Below, piece by piece: positions 1 to 10,700 of a stretch of DNA of 30,455 nucleotides. The DNA is taken from positions 1-30,455 of the forward strand of contig NAOQ01000664.1 in NCBI GenBank assembly GCA_002751075.1. The letters are read 5' to 3'. Made by a program: the position numbers and the translations under genes. The notes below the pieces were generated by a model. The model was not told the DNA's origin. It worked only from the letters and a program-made list of their open reading frames with translations, and did no database searches. This stretch comes from Ichthyophonus hoferi. Taxonomy: Eukaryota; Opisthokonta; Ichthyosporea; Ichthyophonida; Ichthyophonidae. Position 1 is the first letter of the stretch; each line of letters starts with the position of its first letter.

Positions 1-243
1 TGGTATAGTAGAATAAAATATACTAGAATGTAATATATGGCCAATATAGAAATAATACCCATATACAAACATGTGCACGAAACCAATCAAAATGACCCCT
101 TTATGGCAACTGAGATAAGACAGATCTCTTAGCAGACCAATAGTACTTATCATATCATTATCTCATCGTACCCTTATTGGATGAAACAATTATGGTATCA
201 AAGGGGCTCAATACAATACTAAGGTTTGTACATGATTGGGTGT

Positions 244-265
244 TATATATATATATATATATATA
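244..265. repeat. (TA)n microsatellite beside the last visible exon
   Basis: A pure TA run lies just beyond the donor of exon 280-339 of the minus-strand gene, inside its next intron. The rest of 1-279 shows no exon I can support. Confidence 0.9.
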
Positions 266-279
266 ATCACACTTTTTAC

Positions 280-776
280 CTTTTAGATAGGCAATCATCT
301 GGACTCTTTCTTCCTCCAGTGGTTTTGATAATCTGGACCCTGTGTTAATCACAGTATAAACCAATGAGAAGAGGTGGTGCAATCAATACGATTGGAAGAA
401 CAGATGAGTGTATGAGATATAACATAGAGACAACGTAATAGAGGTAAGCAACAAACGTGTCTTAGTAGGATATTTCAACATGTTGTTAATAGGCATTGTA
501 AAGCAATTTAACTATATTGTCCACCCTACTATATATATTTCTCTCGTTATTTTTCCTTCTCCCTCTCCCTCTCCCTCTCTTCGGTTTCTTCATATATATA
601 ATGCTTGCTACTTAGTATTAGTGTGTTATATTCTTTGCATGAAGTATTGACTATCTCTTACACTAATTGATTCATTAAGATCAAGGCAAATAACTGGTTG
701 AGGGAAAGGTATGTGAAATAGCCACAAAGTATAAATAGAAATGAACTGGAAAGCAACAAAAGTGATAGTAATAGTA

Positions 777-813
<37 letters not shown>

Positions 814-3800
814 AGTAATAGCAAGAGAAATCATAATTACAATGACAATAACGATAAAAACAGAAAATGACAATACTACCCTATATACCTTTTATCGTAT
901 TCATCATCCAATTCGTCATCATCATAATCCCCCTCTTCCTCCTCCTCCTCCTCATCATCATCATCTTCCTCCTCCTCCCTTCCCTCTCCCTCTTCATTCA
1001 TATCCTCCTCCTCCATCTCCTCTTCCTCTCCCTCTTCTTCCTCCTCCTCCTCTACCCCATCTTCTTCATTAATAATCTCTACTCTCTCCAGATCCACATC
1101 TGTACAATGCAAAGTTATGGTCATATCTTTCCTCTAATGCTTTGTATAAAATTACATGCATGTACAGTCATTCAAATACATAGGTATTACACCATACTAT
1201 ACTATACTCTATTATACTATATTACACTATACTATACTGTACTATACTATATTATACTGTATTATACTACACTATACTATACTATACTATATACTATACT
1301 ATACTAAACTGTATTGTATTATAATGTAAATTGCCCAATGATACGTGGGTGTGTGTGTAAGTCAGTGATAGTTTAATTAGCATATATTAATATCACTAAG
1401 TTTACAAGGTTATACATATAATAAATCAGAATTATTGCAGATTTATCATTAATGGGTTTGAAGGAGATGTGTGGGTAGGGATATATAATTGATTTTATGA
1501 CAATTGAAATCGCTAAGAAAATTGTACATATACAAGAGGTTTATTATAATTAATTGAGATTAATAAGCTCATTATGACAGTATTTAGTTGTGCTAATGAA
1601 TATTAATTAGAACTAATTAAGATTCATTAATTCATAGATACAATTGGTTTATAACAAGTATGCGGTTAGTTTTATTAGAAACCTATCATTCTAGTCTGTA
1701 ATCGTGATGTATATATTTGCGTATATATGCGTATTAATGTTAATTGTATACTATACTATAATAGAATATTATATATTGATGGTTTGGGTAACGAAAAAAA
1801 AGGTCGAACATATAAACAATAGGAGTTATGAAAATAATCATGAACAAATAAAAACATTGTATTGAATAATTTTGGATCGTTTTACTCCGAAGTCTAGCAT
1901 GCAAAAGACATTATAAGGATTTTTGATCAAAATGACAAAATTTCGCAATCAAAATTAAAGCGCAATCAAAATTAAAGCTTTCTCGATCAAAAATCATTTT
2001 TTCCTGATCAAAAGGATAAGAAATAAATTGAAAATTTATTTGTTTAAACAGGTTTGTACTTCTACTCAGTAAATTATGACAATCTATGACAAGTAATGAC
2101 GTAATAATCTATAACAAGTAATGACATTATGAGTCTATGGTAAGTACTGACGCAATGAATCTATGACAATTACTGACGCAATGAATCTATGATAATTTCT
2201 GACGTAATGAATCTATGACAAGTAATGCCGTAATGACTTTAATGCATTGTAATAGCATATTGCAAGGATACAAACATAAAAAGAGACCAAGGAAACAGTA
2301 GCATTAGAAATAGGGGCCTCACTTACCATCCTCTGATGACGTATCGTGCTTTATAGAAATATGTGAGCGAGTTGTATGCCTGTCAATGATTGGTGTTGGC
2401 GACATAGTTAATATTAAATCGATAGAAATATTGAAAGAATAAAATAAGAGAAAGAGAGAGTATCAGTACAGTGTACAATTTTTTTCCTCGTTTGTGTACT
2501 ATAACAACATATATACGTATAAAATAATATAACATATAATATAATACAGTATAATATAGTATAGTATAAACTATATATACAGTAGAGCATCAATCATTTT
2601 AATATAAATAAAATATTCCTAATGTGTTACCTTGTGTCCCCTGCTGATTGGTCGTGGTCTGCATCCAGCTCAATGATTGGTTCTTCATTCTGTTAATGGG
2701 TGGAGGGTAGCATTATAATCACAGTCATGTACTGTATTTTGATTGGATTAACTTGTGCCGGGTATATCGCGCTATATAATAGAAAGGGAATAATATCCCG
2801 TGATTGGCTAAGAACAAACAAGACGAATTGGTAATACTAAATATGAGTGGTGCCAAAAAGAGAGATAATAGCCATATAAGGAACGAACTGATGGCTGAAT
2901 TGGATTAGATTTGAGATAATTAATTACTACGTCAAGTTGGATCAGTTAAAGAGTGATAATATCACTATTAGGAAGGATAAGACCTATATTAGGAATAATT
3001 AAATAACTATATTAGGAATAATAATATAGTTAATAATAATAATAATAATATAACTATATTAAGAATAATAATATAACTGAAATAATAGTATTTCTATAAT
3101 TATATTAGGAGCACTGACATAACAATATTAGGAATAATAATATAACTATATTGGGAGCAATGACACAACTATATTAGGAATAATAATATAACTATATTAG
3201 GAGTAATGTCATAGCTTTATTAGGAATAATAATAAAACCATGTTATAGAGTCTATATAGCTTAATAATACACCTACCAAGTCCTTATCGAGTTCATCAGA
3301 ATCTGAGCTGAAATTATAGGTTGATAGCTTACTTAATCTTCTATTCCTTAAGGTGATGATTGGTTTATCCTCCACCTGTTGAAGATGATATATGGGTATA
3401 ATCGATAGATGTATTTAGTCACATTATATATATATATATGCGTGTGTGTGTGTATGTGTATGTATATAGTATAAGTATAATATACGTAAATGATAAAGAT
3501 GCATAGTCATATATATATAATATAATATAAGTAAAATATACGCATATGATACGTATGTAAGGAGTATATATAGTACATACATGTTATATATTATATATTA
3601 CAACCATCTTATGCACATATATATATATATATACGCACAACAAAAGCTCAAGCATATAACAATAGTTTTAATAATGTTAAAAAATATAAATGAGAACAAG
3701 TGGGGAACAGAAAGAAAAAGAGAAAGGTATAGGAGGGCAATAAAAAAACAAGACTTCATATAATAACATAACATAACAACACAATATTCAAGCATAACTT

Positions 3801-5873
3801 ACATCAACACTACCACTACGCTCTCTTTCCTTTCTCTCTTTCCTCTCCTCCCTCTCCTTCTCTCTGTCTCTAGAATGTTTATGCCCATGTAACTTTGAAG
3901 ATTTATGTTCTCTATGCCGTTTATCTTTCTTCTCCCTCTTGGATGATTTTAAAACCCTACCATCATTTTCCACACCTTGTTCATACATGGTGTCATGATA
4001 ATTATACTCTCTCTGTTCACCTTTCTCTCTCTCTTTCTCTTTCTCTCTCTTCTTCGCCTTTTTAGGTATTTTGAAATCCATGAAGTCGTCATCATTTCCA
4101 GTATCTACGTCATACCGCACCCGCTTGGTACTGTAGGAGTGGCAGGGGTGGGAGGGAGTTATTTGCTTAATTAACTAATTAGTGCCAATTGCCAATGGGG
4201 TGATAATTGTTAATTATTGCTTACTGGTTGGTTGGTTGGTTGATTGATTAAATGTTCTAATGGGAGTAATAGTAACTGGGCAATGGAGATGATGTTAGTT
4301 ATGATTACTATTGCAAGTAGTACTTGAAATTATCCAATCTGCTGAATCTGTTAAATTTATGCAATTATTTGCATCGCCTGTAATCTTTCAACCAATAGGA
4401 ACTGGTAAATAATCTGGAAATGAAACTGCAAGATATGAAATATAAGAGAACCAATTAGATATAAGGCATAAAATACAAAACATAGAATGAAAAATTAAAA
4501 TTAAAAATTAAAAAACATAAATACCAGAAATAAACCCTTTGCCTCCTCTACCGAGTTATTAATAAATAAAACTAACCAACCACTACAACAAAATAAGAAT
4601 ACATACCTTCTCATATACGCTCTGAAAAATTTAAATGCAAAACACTCCGTAAAAATAAAAGGAAAATCCGACCTGATATTTATAAATAGAACTAACCAAT
4701 CACTACAGCATAATAAATAATATAATATAATATAATATAATATAATACATACGTTCTCAGAGATGCCCTAGATGTTTTGATTGGAGTCTTTTCCCTTATC
4801 TCCTCATCGCTGACCTGTTGTCCATTCTTTCTCTTATTGGCTCTGGCAGCCAAGGCACTGAAATCATCTGAATCATTATCTGAAGTATATGCTATAAGGA
4901 AGAAGAGAGAAAGAGAGGGAAAAGAGAAAGATATTAAATAGGGAATGAGTATAGAGGGTATATAGTGTATAGAGAGATTAATCTATGTAATATTTATATC
5001 CATCTATATGCATATGCCGGCGCAGTAATAAAAAAAAAGATCATAATAAAAATAGAGAGGAAGGACCAGGCGGTGTTTGGCAATACACCCGTATGTTTAT
5101 ATATAAGCATAGAGGGCTCGCAAAAAATAAAGATATACAATAGAGAAGAAAGAATAGAAACCAACAATGAGCTGTGGATATATAGATAGTAATAACATGT
5201 GTGTAATGTGTTATGTATATTTAGAAACTTGGGTTCTAAAAAAAACGACAACTTGGTGTGAGTATACATACTATGACGGTATAAGCTCAACATTAAATAA
5301 TAATAGTTACACAAGTTACAATACAATATAATAATATAATAATATAACAATAGTAATAATATAATAATAACAATAATAATAATATACCAATACAGTATAG
5401 TATATGATCTCCGTTGATTGGTCCACGGAACCCTAATAAAACTACAAAAGGAAAGATAATATAAAGAACGTAACTGTATAATAGATGTGAATAGTTTGGG
5501 TTATTCTCTCGATTAAACACTAACATGACTTATACTATATATAATAATAAGGTAATACTGTGTTAGAATTCCTACATAAGCGTTATCTCCTTCTCCTTCG
5601 CTCGATCACTCTACAATCCTTAGCTCTTTTATGATTTTACTCTAACTTATGTACCTCTCTTTCTTTATTGTTTTCATTCTCTCTCTCTATCTATCTATCT
5701 TATCACATTATATTATCTTGCATTATAATATATTGCATTGTATTACATTACATTATATTATAGTTTATAATATTATATTAAATTAAAGAACTATACTATA
5801 TATTATTTTGTACTGTAATACCTAAAAATATTGCACAGTATTACACTGCATTACACTTTATAATAGTATTAAA

Positions 5874-5910
<37 letters not shown>

Positions 5911-7120
5911 TATCTATTATATAAGGTATATATGTATTCTATATTTACCCGCTCCCATTCCTTTGTAATCTTTTATAATTGCTCTTACATATAGTCAATC
6001 ATAACCAAGATGAATCAAATAAAAATATAGTTATTAATATAAACATATGATAGTATGTGGCAGTATGCATGATAGTATGATAGTACGTATATATGTGTTT
6101 ATGACAGTATATACGCGTATAATTATGTATATATATATCTACGTGTATTGTGCCGGTTAAAATACTTGTGTAATGTTGGGCATATTTTCTAATAAGAAAT
6201 ACCCTTTTAGATTTTTATGTAACCATTTTTTTCTTCTAAACAACAAACATAGTATAATATTTAAAGGATATACATACAATTAAAAATTATGGTTCTATAC
6301 TTTTCTATTTTAAAAAATAGAAATTTTAAACTTCAATATGTGAATCATAAAAACTTTCAACAAACACCAAGCTAAAAATTTATCTTAGCCTTCTATATTC
6401 TATTCTCAAATCTATTCATCTTGTTTATCTTTTCTTGCTCTCTCTCTTATCTATATATTTCTCTATGCCAATATGAGCTTCATTTGTCTTTCTTCCTTTC
6501 TCTCTTTCTCTCTTTCTCTCTTTATATTTGGTTTACTCCTTCTCTTCCTCGCTCACTATCTTTATTTATCGTGTAGATACAAAACGTACCCATATATCTA
6601 TAAAAAAAAAAAAACTATACATAGTCTATAAGCCTACATAAAAGCAAAATATCAGGTGTACGTATATACATACTATCATGTACACTATCATAATATTGTA
6701 GTATCATAAATACATACATACATACATATATATACACACACACACACATCCATGCATAAATACCATCCTAAATACTATCACTATCATACATATAGTCATA
6801 TATACTATTATAAATACGCTCATACATATTATCATATATACTATCATACGTACGTACAAATATATAAAAATAAACCTACACGCACACCAAAAACCACATG
6901 ACCGACTTTCCCTCCTCATAACACAATTACATACAACCTGAGCCATTCCTTCGCTATAACCAAACCATTCATTTTCACATCAATTTCACTCTTCTTTTCT
7001 CTACTCACTCTTTCCCTCCCTATAAACCTAACCATAACATGGATACTTACATTCATCTCCCTTCTTCCTTCGCTCAGCCTCAGCCTCCTGCATGTGCTTC
7101 AATACTACACGCTTGACCAT
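280..7120 (-). CDS. Highly charged, acidic, probably nuclear protein; nine exons, 3' end outside window
   Basis: I do not recognise this gene. Exons in transcript order: 7120-7051, 4891-4753, 4621-4607 (15 nt), 4130-3803, 3375-3277, 2689-2631, 2379-2327, 1099-889, 339-280. All have GT-AG boundaries and every phase joins without a stop, giving at least 344 codons; that consistency is the main evidence. The start is the ATG in the first exon (MVKRVVLKHM...). The frame runs a few codons upstream to a TGA, so an earlier spliced start is possible. The protein opens with a basic/acidic stretch and SDNDSDD. A Lys/Arg/Glu-rich domain follows (exon 3803-4130, with KKAKKREKEKEREKG and an HGHKHSRDREKEREER tract), then short Ser/Asp-rich segments. 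A Glu/Asp run of about 60 residues is encoded by 889-1099. Such charge patterning is typical of chromatin or splicing scaffolds, which is inference only. It is divergently arranged with TRMT13. The last visible exon ends in phase 2, so more exons lie to the left. Confidence 0.8.
340..888 (-). other. Intron of the charged-protein gene
   Basis: AT-rich intron between exons 889-1099 and 280-339. It holds a CT-rich tract around 540-580 and an (AAT)n run at 776-809. No conserved coding segment is visible. Confidence 0.7.
1190..1312. repeat. ATACT-type pentanucleotide tandem array
   Basis: About 120 bp of imperfect 5-bp units (TACTA with variants) in the intron 1100-2326 of the minus-strand gene. 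The rest of that intron is AT-rich. It includes a 17-bp direct duplication at 1944-1977 and several GATCAAAA motifs at about 1924-2015. Confidence 0.85.
2073..2236. repeat. 26-bp tandem array carrying CRE/ATF-like sites
   Basis: About six imperfect copies of a 26-bp unit of the form AATCTATGACAAGTAATGAC plus GYAATG. Each copy contains TGACGTAA, TGACGCAA or a one-base variant, which resembles the half-sites of CREB/ATF and C/EBP-ATF dimers. It lies in an intron of the minus-strand gene, about 90 bp downstream (in transcript sense) of exon 2327-2379. Repetition is seen directly; regulatory activity is inference. Confidence 0.85.
2984..3236. repeat. Degenerate tandem array of a ~22-bp AT-rich unit
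   Basis: Recurrent ACTATATTAGGAATAATAAT units are interspersed with variants of the form ATTAGGAGCAATGACAT. The array fills much of the intron between exons 3277-3375 and 2631-2689 of the minus-strand gene. Confidence 0.8.
3376..4606 (-). other. Intronic stretches around exon 3803-4130
   Basis: Apart from the exon at 3803-4130, this interval is intron: TA/TG microsatellites at 3425-3640, and AT-rich unique sequence at 4131-4606 with a short GGTTGGTTGGTTG run near 4227. No further exon is supported. Confidence 0.6.
4607..4621 (-). other. 15-nt microexon of the charged-protein gene
   Basis: On the minus strand a TTTTTCAG acceptor precedes 15 nt, followed at once by a GTATGT donor. The microexon adds five codons (T/A-Y-M-R-R/S context). 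It keeps the phase between exons 4753-4891 (ending in two bases) and 3803-4130 (starting with one base). The flanking exons would also join in frame without it, because 15 is a multiple of three, so it could be a skipped cassette. Confidence 0.65.
4892..7050 (-). other. First intron (2.16 kb) of the charged-protein gene
   Basis: A long AT-rich intron between the start exon and exon 4753-4891. It contains (AT)n at 5877-5908, AAT-rich runs near 5330-5390, CT-rich tracts at 5660-5700 and 6480-6540, and TA/CA repeats at 6710-6750. Open frames here are low-complexity and I see no coding evidence. Confidence 0.65.
5877..5908. repeat. (AT)n microsatellite
   Basis: A 32-bp perfect AT run inside the first intron of the minus-strand gene. 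Confidence 0.95.
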
Positions 7121-7726
7121 GCTGGATATTTCCTTCCCAATGCGGTGAATATGTGTTCATACGATGTCACTATAGTGTGCAATAATAATGGTGTGCTATT
7201 CTAGTATTGATATGTATTGTATTTGCTTAGAGTATTATGCTAATGTCTCGACGCTCCTTTTGGTTTTTTTTATATGTCTGTATTGGCATAATATATATCA
7301 TATAGTAGTAGTTCGTATATATAAACTGTATTGTATTATATGATAATATTAATATTATATAATATAATATAATATATAATAATCTTACTATTTCTCTATT
7401 ATTTTGTAGTGCGTTTGTGTGTACAACTTCTATCACTGTTAATTTTTCTAGGCTCGATTCGAGTCGTGTAACTATTTGCTAACCAATCTATTATAACACA
7501 TTCTTCTAGTGGGAAACCCATAATAGTCTTTTATACATTCATATTTAGCTAATAGATAAAAGACTCGAATGGATTCGACTCATCTTTATGGTTAGATGGA
7601 CCGACCAATGTCTCTGTTAGGCTGGCTCATCATTTCCTTCTGGAGGCTTAATAAAATAAACAAACATTATATATCTAGATATATATTATTACTTGTTACT
7701 TGAAACAAACACAGTTTCCGTTTAAC
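7121..7726. promoter_or_regulatory. Divergent intergenic region between the charged-protein gene and TRMT13
   Basis: The two start codons face away from each other across 606 bp, so both promoters should lie here. CCAAT motifs are seen at 7483-7487 and 7605-7609. A 10-bp inverted repeat (AGTCTTTTAT at 7525-7534, ATAAAAGACT at 7556-7565) and a second pair (ATTCGAGTC at 7457-7465, GACTCGAAT at 7562-7570) sit between them. Promoter function is inferred from the arrangement; no TATA box is convincing. Confidence 0.6.
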
Positions 7727-10700
7727 ATGGCTGATACTTCACCACCAATTTGTTCATATAGTTTCTACTGTAAGAAACAGGTAGGGTGTAGTGTCTTTCT
7801 TATTCAAAGCATACTTTTTTTCATTAACATGAAATATATAACCTTATAATTCAATCTCTACAGAGTAGAGAACGTCATTGCCACCTTCCCGCTAACCCGT
7901 CTCATACTTTATGTGCGCATCACCTGTAAGTCTACCACCACCTTATGTCTACACTTTTGTTCTATTCTCTTACGCTCACATACTAATATATCTTCCATAC
8001 TTAAGCACAGTAAGTCTGGTATACTAGTAGGATGATATTTGTCTTTCTAACATGTCTTTTCGCTATGGTACCAATTCATCTCAGTGCAGAGTCCACCAGT
8101 GACCCCTGTCCTATTGATCCTTCCCACCGTGTCTCTGCGTCAAAACTTCAACAACATCTGAAGAAATGCAAGCCTAAATCCGGGACAATAGGAAAGATTA
8201 AGACAGTGGAAACAAAAGTATGTTCTGATAGTGTGGAAAAAAATGGAAAGGATATTGAGGAAGAGGACGAGCACTCTACACGGCAGAGTATAGGAGTTTT
8301 AGAAAGGCAAGCTTTAAATACTTGTTAGTTATTTATATTTTGGGGAGTAGTGTGTCTTGATAGCCGGGGGAATGGGTGGAAAGAGCTGCCTTGTGCATGT
8401 TTTTGTGTATATGTTTATGTATATATTTCTGTGGCTATATATATTTACCCTATATGACCTGTTCGTTTGATTTTCTGTTATTGTTGGAGGGTGGGGCTAG
8501 GTAGTATAAAAGAAAGTGACGGATTCTAATTATCTATATCTAGATTCCCTTCTGATGTTATTCAAGAAGTAATTGGAAAGGTGAAAAAGGTAGGTTTAAA
8601 ATATCACTGCAAAGTGGTTATTGTATGTGTATATAACCTCAAGATAAAGTAAAATGCATTACAGTGTCTTTTTTATGAGGAGAAATCACTGTTGGTATAG
8701 TGGTAGCGATTATGTGCATCTTCTATGTGTGCTGGCGTGGCTGTATTTGTATTGAGCTATATGTATTCGGTTATTGATACATTTATATATTGATATAGGT
8801 ATTTAGATATAGTGATATTTGTGCCTATATATGTGTGTAGTTGTGTATGTGTGTATGCATGTTCATATGTCTGTTTGTATATATGTGTGTGCATATATGC
8901 ATATGTATATGTATATATATACCAATATCACGGAACGACAAAGACAGACTAAACAGGTTTGTCCCATAGATATCATCTGAACTATTAGATAGTTTAGAAA
9001 TAGAGGAGCTATTACACCCCTCTTTTGAACAATATTTTTCATCATACGGTGATAAGAAAAGGTATGTTAGTATACGTGTTTGATATAGTACTTTTGATTG
9101 TCTTACGTCTCTCTATCTATCTCTATATATATAGGGTATTACAATATGGGGTTATTTTTAACTAATATATGCAATGTATGGTATAGTAAATTATAGTATA
9201 GTTGGTTATGATGATTGACATTGGTGAATTTTACAAAGAGAGTATATAGTAGATGTGTTTAATCCACACTGTAGGAATGCCTATATGTTTGCATCTATGC
9301 ATATATGTGTGTACACATTGCCTACTTAGTGACTTTTGCACAGTTAATATTTCTCATAGATAAACTGCATGTCTGTCACACTCCACCAGGCTTTATTGAT
9401 AGTAGTATTATTGTTGCTGTTGTTCAATTTGCCAAATTACTAAGTAAACTTACACAAATTTTTATTTGCGTGGTCTTATTGAAATAGTATTACACTCTTA
9501 ATAATAATATATACATATACATATACATATTTTATTATTATTGTCTTATTTTCTTATTTTCTTTTTCCCTATTGCCTATATATATAGAAAACATCTATTG
9601 CAAGAGTCTTCTCTATTATGCCACATGGAACGGCATGGTCTGTTGACCAATGGCTCTACCTTTGTGGAGTTGGGGGCAGGCACTGGAGGACTTTCTAGGT
9701 GAGTGTTTTTAGGTTATAAGAGGGGGGTCTATGGTCCATAGGCGTTGAGAGTGGGAGGGGCGGCGGGGGGGGTCGTTGGTGTGAAAAAACATATAGTGGT
9801 GGGTTTAATGCATTATATTGTTCCACCTTTTCGCAGTTCTCTTACTGACAATAAAGATATTTGGTCATTGTATTGTGAATATTTATCTGGTTAATCTAGT
9901 ATCAATGCTAAATTTCCAGCCATTTATTTGTTTATTTTTGCTTCTCCTAACATTAAACAACTAAACATTTACTCACGTCTTTCCCTTCTCTCCTCTCCTT
10001 ACCACTCATCCCATACTTACTCTCTTTATGTTTATAAATTATCTTTTTTTTTTTTTTTTTTTTCTTATTGTACTCCTTTCCTAGGCATATCCAATTGGCC
10101 ACGAATGGCTGCAGCAACCACATTTTGTTGGACCGTTTATCCTTTAGGTCACGGGCAAAGGTCAGTTGTACACCTCGAAGTAATTAACTATAGATTAAAA
10201 GAATTGTGCTAAGTATATATATATGTATGGGATACCCTTCATGTATGTCTATGCCAATGTTTTTAAATAACTGTCCGAATGGACGTAATAGTATAATAGT
10301 ATAGTAGTATAGTAGTATATGTATGATGGTATAATAATGTAAGGGTATGATATATCACTATATAGTGTGTCCTCTTGTATTTACCAATCTATCTTTGTGT
10401 TTCACTTTTATTTGACTGCGTAATTGGCTCACAGTACGACTATATGTTGGAAGGGAGAGCATTAAAACCTCATTGGGTGCATAGGATCACACAGGACATG
10501 AGGTATGTCTGATTGGTTTATTTTGTGTAATTGCCTTTACAAGGGATGACGTTTAATGAACTCATTTGGGCAAGGTCATTCTTTCTATTTACTTGTTTAC
10601 TCGCTTACCTGCCCTCAGTTGATATATAATTATACAGATACGAGATAGGTATGACTCTTTTTTTCTCTTTTTTTCCACACTTTATCTACATTGTCTACCA

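Noticed and set aside
842-1072. Pro/His-rich plus-strand frame
   Set aside because: Antisense of the acidic exon 889-1099.
867-1307. 146-codon plus-strand frame of Leu/Ile/Tyr repeats
   Set aside because: It is the antisense of the Glu/Asp exon followed by the ATACT microsatellite; pure low-complexity shadow.
4965-5526. Several 70-120 codon frames rich in Tyr/Ile/Leu
   Set aside because: Intronic AT microsatellite translation without splice or composition support.
8032-8328. Separate 98-residue ORF with a signal-peptide-like start
   Set aside because: The CHHC finger marks it as TRMT13 exon 3; the hydrophobic start is intron sequence and the tail lies beyond the GC donor.
9928-10212. 94-codon frame around 10 kb
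   Set aside because: Read-through of intron, poly(T) and TRMT13 exon 7 in the wrong frame.
10638-10648. Possible 11-nt TRMT13 microexon between TATACAG and GTATGA
   Set aside because: Including it shifts the next exon into a stop, while skipping it keeps the TRM13 frame.
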